Shown here piece by piece: positions 12,943 through 24,499 of a DNA stretch of 64,000 nucleotides. The notes under the pieces were generated by a model that ran no database searches, was not told where the DNA came from, and was given only the letters and a program-made list of their open reading frames with translations. This stretch comes from Epiperipatus broadwayi (lineage: Eukaryota > Onychophora > Udeonychophora > Euonychophora > Peripatidae). Position numbers and translations under genes: made by a program. Within the stretch, counting starts at the first letter, position 1. Every line of letters starts with the position of its first letter. The DNA lies in the NCBI GenBank assembly GCA_028023455.1, contig JAQFVV010006544.1, positions 124,001 to 188,000 on the forward strand, given 5' to 3'.

Positions 12943-13534
12943 AATATATTTAGGGTCATGCAGTCAGTTGGCAGCTGAATATATACGTTGTTGAATAAAG
13001 AAAACAAAACACAAAGTTTAATAAAACTTCAAGAGTTTATTTACTCTGAATAATAATGGTATTAGTAAGATAATTAGTAGTTCAACTTGCTAGTTTGTTA
13101 GTTGAATATAACATCACTTAGATCTCTTTATTAAAGTTCATTATCTCCTAAGAGATTTATATATGTATATTTAAAGTCTCTTTACTTTGCAAACACCTTA
13201 CTGCTCACACACATTATATCAGAGATAGTCCAAGTAGATTCTTGACTATTTGCTAATTTAGCTTTCCTCTAGTTTAACTTTTAGTCTTCTTCCTGCACTG
13301 ACAACTGTTTAATACTTCTGCAGACACTTTTGTCAGTGTGCCTAATTTGCATAAAGTAACTTTTTATTATATGCAAATTACTCTGCTACTATTTCCAGCA
13401 AGTTTTATTTCTTTCTGCAAACTTAATTAGCTGTTTCATTTCTGGAGTACCTTACATATTAATACGAACAGCTTGTAAACACATCTTTATTTATTTCCTA
13501 ATAAATAATGTATATATCTGTATGTATGTGTACA
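12943..13534 (-). repeat. 3' LTR of the Gypsy-type element
   Basis: It matches 15412-16073 throughout, for example GGGTCATgCAGTCAGTTG, then TTTACTCTGAATAATAATGG, ACACACATTATATCAGA and TTAATTAGCTGTTT. On the minus strand it starts TGTACACATAC directly after the polypurine tract. It is about 70 bases shorter than the 5' LTR because of small indels. Confidence 0.85.
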
Positions 13535-14575
13535 CGGCTTTTCTCCCTGTACTCCAAAAAATACACAATTTATATGCAGATAAATTTTTTAGCTTTTGTT
13601 TTATTTACGATGTACTAAGTTTTAACAGTTTCTTTCTCAGATAGATTTTGTTGAAGTTCGATATTTCTTTCTCAGACTCTGTAGTATATTCTTCTGCCTC
13701 AGTATTGACTTCAGTAGCTTCTTGAATAGGAGAGGTAACAGGAATGTTTCCTCTGAAATATTAGTCTTACTTTCTTTTTCTGAGTTAGGAATAATCACCA
13801 CATCTTCTAATGGTTCTGTTTTCCATTCTTTGATATGGTTAATATGATGTTTAAGTACTCTGTTGTCTTCTAAACTTAGTTAGTGTATTTGCTCAGATAT
13901 AATTTTTAATATATCTATATATTTTAACTCATCCATATGTGACTTTTGAGACTTTTGGTCCACTTCTTTTCTTGTCTTACTATTCAATGATAAATCAACT
14001 TTAGACATTGTATGTTTCCTATTGCAGACCTTTTTACAAATATCCTGTCTATCAGCAGCTATAACATTTACACTTTTTAAAGTAACAGATTTTTTTTAAT
14101 TCTTTTTTCCCATAGCAATAATAATTCATTTTTACTGTAGCCATTTTATCATATTCAATACTTATTCTGAAAGATTTAAACCAATTTTTCCTAGTATTGG
14201 GTTAATGTTTCATTCTGATACATATAATGTTAATTGTTTTATATGACTAATTACTCATACAAAAACTGTCACCATTCCTCTAATTGTAATCTGTTTTCTA
14301 TTTATGTCTAATACAATCACCATAGATTTTTCCAATTTGTTATTTATGTTTGCCTTTTTATGAATCAATTTCTAGTCTTTGCATAATATTAATGATATGT
14401 CCACCCAACTATTAATCTCCATTTGTACATTTTAATTGAAATTTTAACATTTATTTTAGGCATATTATCAGTTTTTTCCAATTTATTTATAAATGTTAAC
14501 TTTTTAGACACTCTTCCCCTCAATTTACTTTTCCACTGTAAATTCTGCTTTGTCATTTACCATTTACATAACTTT

Positions 14576-15300
14576 GAAAAATGACCCTTAAATCCACAAC
14601 TAAACCATATTTTTGTTTTAAACTTGCAGTTAACTTTTAAATGTCATATTTTTCTACAACAATAACAAATAGGGTGATTCTTTTTAAACTTCTTATTCAG
14701 TCTCTCATGGTTTTGTTATGTTTATACTATCATAACTTTATAAGCTAATGACTGTTCAGTAGTGATTTTGTATACTAAGTTCTTTTCACTTAGTAATATT
14801 GCTGTAAGCTTTATGTCTCTTATTCCCCATAGTAACTAATCTAATAGCATTTCATTGATAAATTTCTTAATTCATAAATCTTCATTAATGTCTGTAGGAC
14901 CAAATCAAATTCATGTATGTTTTCATTTTGCCACTATATCCTCTCTTGAAAATAAAGATGTGTCATAAATTTCAACATTATGGGTTTAAAATATGCAGTT
15001 AGTTTTATCAGTTACTCTTTATAAGGGATTTCTTCAGGCAGGCTTGGAGCTACATAAATGATTTGCTACATTCAAGATATCTTTACTGGACATCCACAAT
15101 TGGATTGCCACTTTTAGCTTATCATCTATAATCCCATTCATCAGCATACATTTTTCAATAGGATTCATATATATATATATATCTGCCATTAACCCAAGCA
15201 TACATTTTTCAATAGGATTCATATATATATATATATCTGCCATTAACCCAATCTTTGAATATCAAACATTGTTACCATATTGTTATGCATTTTTGGGTCA
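14576..15300 (-). pseudogene. gag remnant with two zinc knuckles
   Basis: On the minus strand, frame fragments lead to a nucleocapsid-like end. Knuckle 1 (14667-14626) reads CYCCRKI-stop-HLKVNC, a CX2CX4HX4C motif in which the Gly codon before His has become TGA. Knuckle 2 (14617-14576) reads WFSCGFKGHFSKLC, where the first Cys has become Trp by one base change. Upstream, a 69-residue frame at 15034-15243 contains a 54-bp tandem duplication (15143-15250). Stops and the damaged knuckle show it is not functional. Its role was to package element RNA in a particle. Confidence 0.8.
15143..15250. repeat. 54-bp tandem duplication within the gag remnant
   Basis: AGCATACATTTTTCAATAGG through ATATCTGCCATTAACCCA is repeated at 15143 and 15197 with no visible difference, so it is much younger than the LTR element that contains it. 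Confidence 0.92.
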
Positions 15301-15411
15301 TTGCATTACTGAGTCTAATATCTCATTAATCCTTTTTAAGCTTCAGTTTGTCGACTGCACCAGCTAATGTATCCTGGCTTCACAAGTTTAATCCTATCAA
15401 CTGTGCCAAAT

Positions 15412-16073
15412 AATATATTCAGGGTCATACAGTCAGTTGCCAGTTGAATATATATGTTGTTAAATTTAAAAAAAAAAACTAAACACAAAGTTTAATAAAA
15501 CTTCAAGAATTTATTTACTCTGAATAATAATGGTATTAGTAAGATAGCTAGTAGTTCAACTTTTTTTAGTTTGCTAGTTGAATGTAAGATCACTTAGATC
15601 TCGTAAAGTTCATTATCTTCTGGGAGATTTATATATATTTAAAGTCTCTTTATTTTGCAATCACTTTACTATTCACACACATTATATCAGAAATAGTCCA
15701 AATAGATTCTTGTCTAGAGTTCTTTTTTATTTATTTCCAAAACAACTTTATATTTGCTAGTTTAACATTCCATTAGTTTACTTTTGTTCTTCCTGTTTCA
15801 TCATTAGTTACACTTGACACTAACTGATAACATTTGCTACATTGACAATTGCTTAATATTTCTACAGACTCTTTTACCAAATTGGCTAATTTGCATAAAG
15901 TAACTTTTTACTATATGCAAATTAGTCTGTTACTATTTCCAATCAGTTTTATTTTTTTCTACATGCTTAATTAGCTGTTTTATTTCTGGAGTACTTTACA
16001 TATTAAAACAACAGCTTGTATACACACCTTTATTTATTCTCTAATAAATAAAATATACATCTATATGTGTGGA
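15412..16073 (-). repeat. 5' LTR of the Gypsy-type element
   Basis: This is the partner of the LTR at 12943-13534. Short ORFs here have no protein similarity I recognise. On the minus strand it ends in CCCTGAATATATT, next to the putative primer binding site. Confidence 0.85.
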
Positions 16074-16078
16074 CTCTT

Positions 16079-17118
16079 TTGACAGTATTCAAAGAAAGAC
16101 AATTTAATTCTCATTTAAATACTACCAATACGATCTATTTGATGTTAAAGTTTGAATCTTTAATTTTGCGTTATTTTTTTTTAAATCTAATTCATAAAGG
16201 TTCATTAATATACAAAGCACAGATACATAACACCCATTTTTTTTATTATAAATAACTTAGTATTATCAAATCAATATTTACTATTTAGTTAAACAAGTAG
16301 TGGTTCTGCAAGTATATGAAAGATATTAATGAAAATTTATTATAAATAAAAGAACTAAATTAAAGATTTAAACTTCTAGCAACAAATGATTTATGCTAAT
16401 AGTATTTAAATGAGAATGAAGTCATCATACTGATATAGAAATCAATCACTTTCAAGGTAGTTAACAAGACAGCTGGTTTGAAATAGTTATCTTGTGAAAA
16501 ATAGTTTGACCTTTTTGTCATTTAATGGTGAACAATATAAAATTTTGTAGGCAGTTTTTCATTATACATTTAGAATGCTACTATTATAAAATTATGCACT
16601 ATATATATATATTGTGACTTTCCAAAAATACAATAAGGATGACTTTGATCAATAACTGATAGAATATGATTTGAGCAATCTTTCATATTCTTGGACGTTC
16701 ATTTTTGAGACAATGAACAAATATTTATTTTAAGGAAATACAATAGAAATATGTATTTATAACTAATCACAATAATATCTCAAGGTTCTACTATAACTTA
16801 ATGTATAACAGTACATTTACAAGAATAAATAAATCATATTATTCATATATTTGGGTTAGCAAGTCTGTTCTAAGCTTTCTTATTACATAAATTTGATTCT
16901 AAGTTATCTCGGGGTTAGTAAATACTATTCTTAAAATGTTAAATCTTTAAAATTATAAATTTTTATTATTGATATGATTAAATAGAAAACAGTATTTTAT
17001 TGTACTTAATTCATATCTTAAGCAACTAAATATTAAAGTGAAAATGAAGATGATGTAAGTATATAAAATTAATGAACTATGTTTCTTATAAAGCAGTATG
17101 CCTTTTAAATGATGTATT

Positions 17119-17120
<2 letters not shown>
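16079..17120. other. AT-rich sequence, nothing recognised
   Basis: Lies between the LTR element and the AAT/AAG tract. No exon, no known repeat, only an AT run near 16602. Confidence 0.6.
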
Positions 17121-17177
<57 letters not shown>

Positions 17178-17183
17178 GAATAA
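17121..17183. repeat. (AAT)n microsatellite
   Basis: About 20 AAT units leading through mixed AAT/AAG units into the GAA tract. AAT to AAG is a one-base change, so the longer tract probably arose from this one. Confidence 0.95.
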
Positions 17184-17214
<31 letters not shown>

Positions 17215-17369
17215 AAGAAGAAGAAGAAGAAGAAGAAGAAGAAGAAGAAGAAGAAGAAGAAGAAGAAGAAGAAGAAGAAGAAGAAGAAGAAGAAGAAGAA
17301 GAAGAAGAAGAAGAAGAAGAAGAAGAAGAAGAAGAAGAAGAAGAATAAGAAGAAGAAGAAGAAGAAGAA

Positions 17370-17400
<31 letters not shown>

Positions 17401-18021
17401 AAGAAGAAGAAGAAGAAGAAGAAGAAGAAGAAGAAGAAGAAGAAGAAGAAGAAGAAGAAGAAGAAGAAGAAGAAGAAGAAGAAGAAGAAGAAGAAGAAGA
17501 AGAAGAAGAAGAAGAAGAAGAAGAAGAAGAAGAAGAAGAAGAAGAAGAAGAAGAAGAAGAAGAAGAAGAAGAAGAAGAAGAAGAAGAAGAAGAAGAAGAA
17601 GAAGAAGAAGAAGAAGAAGAAGAAGAAGAAGAAGAAGAAGAAGAAGAAGAAGAAGAAGAAGAAGAAGAAGAAGAAGAAGAAGAAGAAGAAGAAGAAGAAG
17701 AAGAAGAAGAAGAAGAAGAAGAAGAAGAAGAAGAAGAAGAAGAAGAAGAAGAAGAAGAAGAAGAAGAAGAAGAAGAAGAAGAAGAAGAAGAAGAAGAAGA
17801 AGAAGAAGAAGAAGAAGAAGAAGAAGAAGAAGAAGAAGAAGAAGAAGAAGAAGAAGAAGAAGAAGAAGAAGAAGAAGAAGAAGAAGAAGAAGAAGAAGAA
17901 GAAGAAGAAGAAGAAGAAGAAGAAGAAGAAGAAGAAGAAGAAGAAGAAGAAGAAGAAGAAGAAGAAGAAGAAGAAGAAGAAGAAGAAGAAGAAGAAGAAG
18001 AAGAAGAAGAAGAAGAAGAAG

Positions 18022-18051
<30 letters not shown>
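17184..18051. repeat. 868-bp (AAG)n / (GAA-TTC)n tract
   Basis: About 289 units of AAG, broken only by AAT units at 17344-17346 and 17368-17370, both near the AAT-side end. One strand is all purine. Long GAA/TTC tracts are known to form triplex (H-DNA) and to stall replication and transcription. The long poly-Arg and poly-Ser frames here are artefacts of the repeat. Confidence 0.98.
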
Positions 18052-18052
<1 letters not shown>

Positions 18053-21000
18053 GACCATATTTATTTATAAAGCTAGTACATGATGAGTATTAACTAATTA
18101 AAGACAAAGATTAGATAATTGACAAAATATATAATTAAATTATTAACAATAAATAAAAAAAGATTTAACTAAACAAAATAATAATAAGTTATCTGTAATG
18201 ATTATAAATTTTCTTGTGATGTCTTTAATTAAGAAAATAATTCATACTTTATTAATAACTAAATGTGTGGTATATCTTAATGTGGTATAAAACAAACACT
18301 TTATTGGAGATAGTTGTCAAAGTCTATTTAAAAGACCAAATTATAAATAATGAACCAAACAAAAAATGTTTTATTGTATCTTTAATTAAATAATTATATC
18401 CATTCCTTCCAGATATTTCATTAATAAACTTAGTTATTTCATATAAGAGCAAAACATTAACCCAACATAATATTCTTCTTAAAGTATGACTTTAATTAAC
18501 CTGATCCCAACAGATACTGATGATATTCTATAAGAGACTTATCAAACTCAAATTAGGAATAAAATGAAAATATAATATTGTCAGGAGTTTAACTCAACTG
18601 AACAATAATATTTATATAAGTATCAGTGCCACAAAGTATAATTAAATATGCAATATGATTATAAAATCTTGAAAGTACATACTTATGTAAATAAATAAGT
18701 GTAACATTTACAAATATTTAAACTAGATTCTTTAGATATCTTCAATTATAAAAACGTAGGATTTAATAACAGATCAATAAAACATAAAAATGTCAAGTAT
18801 TATGGCTTCTATAAATAATTATTAATTAAATTTAAATATTAGGAATTGACCTTCATAGAATAAAGAATTAATAACAATACTAAATTGTAATCATAAATTT
18901 AATATACCACTTGTATATCTTTTATTATACTTTACTTCTTGTGAGATCTTTCACTGAACAAGACAACTCTTAAGATATTATTATAAGTAAATAAATATTA
19001 TATCCTTATAATGTAAAATTAATTCAAAGTCTTTTTAAATTTTCAAAATATTTATTCTGGTACAATCTTTTTTTTTCAGATATCAAATGCATTGACTGGG
19101 AAGTAAACCCAGGCCAGCTACTTGGAAGGCAGCTACGAATTTTAAGTTATAAAATCCTCATGGATTGATGAAACAAATTTTAATCCTTATAATAATTAGT
19201 AATGAAGTTTGAGCTTTAAAATACAAACAAATAATGAGTTTAAAATTTTTCAAAATAAAAATACATTATTTTATTTTCTAGGTGTAGAATAAAATAAATA
19301 ATTTTTTGTATCAACTAACAGTGAGTTTAGATTGCCACAGAGAATCACAATATGTTGTTTTATTTCTTAGATACAGAATGTAGTTATTAATCACTTAAGG
19401 GATGACATTCAAGTAAATTATAACTTTTCTCAAAATATTTATGAGGATAAAATCCATTAGTTAAAAATTAATTCTAACTATAATTATCCAAGATGAAAGC
19501 ATTTTAAACACAAACTAAATGAATTAATAAATTGGTTTTAACAATTTATTACTTGCAACTATTAACCCATGCACAGAATTTTAAATATCATAGTTGTAAA
19601 AAATATTTTAAATTTAAGTTTAAGGCCTTATAGTATTTATAATAATGGGATCTTACCATGTTAAATATTAAAATAGTTACAACCTTTGGTTTTTGAAAAT
19701 ATTATTGTCTTAATATTTTTATGGTTATCTTCACCAGTCCCTTCAACGATGATGGTTATTCTCTTTGAATATTGGTGATGTTAAAGAGAGTAACTACAAT
19801 AGCACTGTTAATGTTATATGAGGTATAATGTCAGTAGGTCTTGTGTAATTTATATGGCACTATCCACTTTGCAAACTTCAGTGTTAGTTTCTGGATTTGA
19901 CTGCATTTTCCAGACATTTTGACTAGTGTGGTTTTTCTGGTGCTTAGCCACATAGTAGAACATCTTCTATTAGAAAATATCATCATTCTGGTTGTTATAA
20001 TTAGTATTGAAAAATAGTTAAAAACAACAATCAGAAAAATATTGCTATTCAAGTTTCAGTGGAGAACACTTTTAACTAGCAGCTGTTTCTTTCTTTGACA
20101 TTAACCACTGAGACACTGCTTCAAAAGTAGATTTGATATTGGAATGCAAAGCAATATAAAATGATGGAGTTCTGGAATAATGATGATAATTAGAATAATG
20201 CCCAATTGCTTATATATATATATCTGATGTTAAAACAACATATTTTCAAATAATATATACATCACCAGTGAGGGGAAAATCTGACCTTTGCATCATTATA
20301 ACAATATATTTTTTGAAAAACACCCTCTTTACTCTCTTCAAAATTTGTTATGGATATAAATTTTACATATCATGATTTTATACTTAAATGATATGAATGG
20401 AGAAAAAATAGTTTTTTTCTTCTCCCTCTCTCTTTATTTATATTTCATAACATAATAGAAACATTTATTGGTGACCCTTAATTATAGTTCAATAATTTAT
20501 TTACTTTTATTAATTCTACAATTTTAATATTATATTTAGTTTTGCTATTCAGTTTTACTATGAAATGTGGGGAATTTTACTTAAAACTTGGTTCACGAAG
20601 GGCAAACTAGAAAAGATTCAATTAAAATTTTTAGAAACTACACAATTAAAATTCTTTTGCATATCAAGACTATTTTTGTTTCTTTCTTTACATCAATTAA
20701 TCATTATTATTTCACATATTACAAAGTAAATTTATAAAATATGACCAAATGCATAAACAAATCTTGTTTCAATCTTTTAAGCACTTTACTCAACCAACAT
20801 ACATCTATGCACACACATGCAAATGACAGTTTGTATATTTATTAGTCATTCACTTGAGTTTTTATTTACCCATGTTTTTCTCTGCAGTGTTGTAGTATAA
20901 ACAATCTGAGTTGTGTCAGATTTGTTATAATTATAATATATATGCACATAATGAAAAGTACTCATATTTATTGTAAAACAATATTTATTTTATTCTAATC

Positions 21001-21642
21001 AATGTTTATCAACAAAATATGAGCTATAATATGGTATATACATTTATATGCAAAAGGGGCTTGGAACAAAATATAACATCATTCATAGCTTAACTGGACA
21101 TATATAGAAACAGCATTAAACTATCATAAATTAATATAGCTATACAATTTACCCAGTATACATTGCAAGTCATTATGACTTTATATTTTTGTAAACTATG
21201 AAATAGTTAAGAGAGTATTAATGATTTTTTCTTGAGTGTTGTAAATTGACGATTGGAATTATAAATTGTCAATGTTATTTGTCACAGTAATATAACATTA
21301 CTATTTCAACTACTCAAGTAGTTTGGCTTAGAATTAAAATCTTAAAAATTTGGGGCTATTACATTGCTATTAAAAAAATGGATGAATGATTGTACTAGTT
21401 CAAGTCTTGAATCTCTTATCCTCATTGATAAAGAAAAAAATCAGAACTGGTCTGTGGACGAGGATTAAATTACATTACACTACCATCTGATAGTCATTGA
21501 TTACTGAAAATTATAGACGATAAAACAAGAACTGCTCTAGATTATAATTAATTGTCATATTAATAACTACTTATTTTAAGAATAAATTATAATGAATGTA
21601 TACACCACAGATAATATGTAATGAAATAAATTCTACAAGAGT
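18052..21642. other. AT-rich sequence with one SINE remnant
   Basis: Apart from the tRNA-Gly-like piece at 19.1 kb, I recognise nothing. A 73-residue minus-strand frame (19831-20052) has no domain. At about 21.40 kb AGTTCAAGTCTTGAATC is B-box-like but isolated. Confidence 0.5.
19080..19136 (-). repeat. degenerate tRNA-Gly-like SINE head
   Basis: On the minus strand GTAGCTGCCTTCCAAGTAGC is the tRNA-Gly anticodon arm with TCC kept, followed by GGGTTTACTTCCC, a decayed T arm. The D-arm side has decayed. The tail TTGATATCTGAAAAAAA resembles that of the copy at 52.1 kb (ATGATACATGAAAAA), suggesting one SINE family. Confidence 0.6.
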
Positions 21643-21659
21643 ATGTAGATAATCATCAA

Positions 21660-21889
21660 TTTTCTTCTTTTTCCTCCTTTCTTTATGTATTGATTTCTAT
21701 ATTTACATATGAGACCATGTTTTCCATCTGTCTACACTTAACAATACTATTTTTTTAACCTAAACTTTTATTCTTACAGTTTCAGATCTCTGATGATGAC
21801 TGCAGGACAGCTGAAACTGTAAGAGTAAAGCTTTGGTAAAAAAAAAAAAAGTATTGTTGAGGGTATAAAAGGATTGGAAATGGAATTAT
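21660..21889. mobile_element. fold-back insertion, family C, 17-bp target duplication
   Basis: ATGTAGATAATCATCAA (21643-21659) and ATGTAGATAATTATCAA (21890-21906) flank it, one mismatch in 17. The inverted arms 21739-21785 and 21811-21860 share AACAATACT/AGTATTGTT, then TTCTTACAGTTTCAG/CTGAAACTGTAAGAG. The loop reads CTCTGATGATGACTGCAGGA; the motif CTGATGATGACTG also occurs (inverted) in the fold-back at 58.1 kb. No coding capacity. Confidence 0.82.
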
Positions 21890-22078
21890 ATGTAGATAAT
21901 TATCAACTATTACAGGTAATAAATTTGGGCATATGTATACAGATAGAATACTTGCATATTAATTAATTTTTTTCATTTGTTTCCAGATGAAAATATTTTT
22001 TTTAACAAAAAGACTCTTGGACTTTTCAAGCACTGTTTACAATTTTGCAAATGACAATTTATTGTTTCCAAGTTAATT

Positions 22079-22265
22079 AATTTATTCACTCAGTACACTG
22101 AATATTTACTATAGTAAATAGAGAGATTTGAACTTAGGATTTTTAGTTTATTCATCCTCCACCTCATCTTTTTTTCACATAAAAGTTGTTATATGTATCA
22201 GTTGTTTGAGATGGAGTGGAAGATGAATATAGATAGACTGAAAATCCTAAGTTCAAATCCCTCTG
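22079..22265. mobile_element. fold-back insertion, family D, tRNA-like arms, 14-bp target duplication
   Basis: TTTCCAAGTTAATT (22065-22078) and TTTCTAAGTTAATT (22266-22279) flank it. The left arm (22125-22172) reads GAGATTTGAACTTAGGATTTT and CATCCTCCACCTCATCT; the right arm (about 22209-22264) is its inverse, AGATGGAGTGGAAGATGAA and AAAATCCTAAGTTCAAATCC. AAGTTCAAATCC resembles a tRNA B box and GATGGAGTGG is weakly A-box-like, so each arm could descend from a tRNA-derived SINE head. Confidence 0.72.
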
Positions 22266-22383
22266 TTTCTAAGTTAATTTTTACAGAAATGAAAGAAGAA
22301 TTAAGCTGTGTTGTTGTATTATGAAGTTAAGTATAAAATTTCATTTTTCATATTGATACCTGCATGTGTAAATATAAATATCC

Positions 22384-23173
22384 CATGATCACCATTTCTT
22401 ATGCTTGCTCAAAACTGTTATTAAAACATGCAAAACTCTCTATACGTATTGCCACTCAGTGCAAGCCAGAGTAATCAATGGATGCCAGAAGGCTTGCGCA
22501 TAAAATCCCCATCTAGTGTCTACTCATACAATATCCTCAGATTAGTTTCTGGCTTGTGGTCTTCGTCAGTGAGGAGCTTTGGATCTGAGAGCACTGAACC
22601 TAGATCTTAGAATTTAATGAAACCCTACAGCAGCCACCTTTTATCTCTACTTAACTACAAAACTATGAGTTTTAAGTTGAAAACACTATAATATTTTTAA
22701 TCCAAGCTCAGTAGCTTATAATCATATATGTTTGAACTCAGTTCAGTACCTATACATTTTGCTGTCTTTAGTTCTTTAATAACCATAGGAAGGATTGGTT
22801 TTAAGCCAATAAACATCACATAATCACCATTTCTTATGCTTGCTCAAAATTTTTATTAAAACAGGCAACGTATTGCCACTCAGTGCAAGCCAGAGTAATC
22901 TATATGATTATATAAGCTATTGAGCTTGGATTGAAAATATTATAGTGTTTTCAATTTAAGACTCATAGTTTTGTAGTTAAGTAGAGATAAAAGGTGGCTG
23001 TTGGAGGGTTGCATTAGATTCTAAGATCTAGGTGCAATGCCCTCAGATCCAAGGCTCCTCACTGAGGTAGGCCACAAGCCAGAAACTAGTCTGAGGATAT
23101 TGAATGAGTAGGCACTAGATGGTGATTTCATGCACAGAGTGTCAATACGTACAGAGAGTTTTGCCTGTTTTTG
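22384..23173 (+). mobile_element. fold-back insertion, family A copy 2, with nested third arm
   Basis: TAAATATCC flanks it (22375-22383, 23174-23182). It starts CATGATCACCATTTC and ends GAGTTTTGCCTGTTTTTG. The forward arm is 22384-22730 and the inverted arm 22905-23173. Between them a second start (CATCACATAATCACCATTTC at about 22813) followed by about 90 bases of forward arm is inserted, together with about 80 unrelated bases. The arm carries GATCTGAGAGCACT, CTTCGTCAGTGAGGAG and CCTTTTATCTCTACTTAACT. A short forward ORF is just arm sequence. Confidence 0.82.
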
Positions 23174-24134
23174 TAAATATCCTTGATATAGGTAAGTTGT
23201 TTTTTTAATGAAATAAAAAAAAAAAAATAATTATTTACTCTGGTGGCATACTGCGTTAAAGAAGTGGTAAACAATTTCAAATCATTGTTGATAAGGATCA
23301 AATGTTAGCGATTGTTCATGATATCATAATATTAATTATCATAATCTGCTTTCCACAGAAAAAGTGATATATATATATATTAAATTAATAAACGTGTTGC
23401 TAATTTAACATTTTGTAATATTGACGAATTGATATTTTAATCATCACAACTACGCTTTTATTCTTAGAATAGTCATATTAAATATATATTTCGGTTACCA
23501 GAATTTATTAATGAATTTTATATCTTAGTCAGGTTTTGCTTATGAACGTTTGATACGTGTATATAATATAAACAAGTTTCAAATATATGTATATATAATT
23601 CAACTAATGCCCTACATATTTGTCAGATATTTTAAAGTATAAAACATCATTAATTTTCTCCACAAATTAAAAAAAATCTTACAATTTGTTTCATAATCAA
23701 ACATTGTAAAGAAAAATTAAAATTATTTTTATTTTCATGGTTTAGTACTACAAAATAAAATACAGACATATAAAAACATTTTTAAAAGGTAAATAGTTTC
23801 GATCATTTATAAATGATGTTAGCCACAACAACAACAAAAAATCTTGTTTATAAAATATATATATAGTTAAAAGTACAGTACATTACTCGAGTTTTATATC
23901 ATTAAATTGATAGATTTAGATCGTATCTCCGCCGTAGAAAGAATACCTTGACATTATTCTTAGTATCAAGTTATTAACATTCATTTATTATTTATAAATA
24001 AAACTAACGTTTGCTTAAGTTTATGAACAGTTTGTGACTTTTTGTTCCCACTCTTCTTTTAAAACTATATTCTAATTTTTTCCTTTTTTTTTTTTTTAAA
24101 AACAAAACAAAACAATTCACATACCTTTTAAAAT

Positions 24135-24265
24135 GTTCGGAAATGCATGCTGGGAAACTATGGAATCCTGTGGAAATTTTAAGATTGAACCTTAATTAAA
24201 AAAGCAATTTGTTCTGCTTCTGCCTTCTAACATTAAAAAAATTTCCAGTAGATGACGCAATTAAT
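24135..24265. promoter_or_regulatory. ZNF143/Staf-like motif with CRE-like site
   Basis: ATGCATGCTGGGAAACTATGG at 24145 is, inverted, CCATAGTTTCCCAGCATGCAT, close to the known vertebrate ZNF143/Staf core TTCCCAGCATGC. About 110 bases on lies GATGACGCAAT, CRE/ATF-like. No gene is visible beside it. Confidence 0.25.
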
Positions 24266-24499
24266 AAGATTTTTGCTGTAAAATCTGGAAATAAAAATAA
24301 AGTAAACGAATGAAGTTTAAAATATGTAAAAACAAAACATAATTGTATTAAAATTTTTAAATTATGCTAAACATAGAGTTGGAAATTTAGTTTTAGAATA
24401 CGATAACGGCACTAATTTATAATTTTGTATTTACATTTTTTTTATTATATTATTGTTTTACGTTTTCCATTCCTGTTTGTATTTACTATAAATTAAAAG

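Larger units (their letters stand above)
12943..16073 (-). mobile_element. LTR retrotransposon (Gypsy-type), both LTRs kept, pol lost
   Basis: Two direct repeats of about 0.6 kb (12943-13534 and 15412-16073) flank an interior of 1.9 kb. CTCTT occurs directly outside both (12938-12942, 16074-16078), a 5-bp target duplication. On the minus strand the 5' LTR is the right copy; it is followed after a short spacer by TGGCACAGTTG, a plausible tRNA primer site. The interior ends in AGGGAGAAAAG, a polypurine tract, just before the left LTR. The interior encodes Gag/protease remains: two CCHC zinc knuckles (14576-14667) and, downstream, PILGKNWF (about 14.18 kb), which resembles the end of a retropepsin. 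There is no RT, RNase H or integrase, so it could only have moved with help. LTR divergence looks like 10-20%. The clade call is from the Gag/PR layout only. Confidence 0.88.

Noticed and set aside
17072-18070. A 332-residue poly-Arg and a 312-residue poly-Ser open reading frame
   Set aside because: Both are readings of the AAG microsatellite; no start context, no non-repeat protein sequence.
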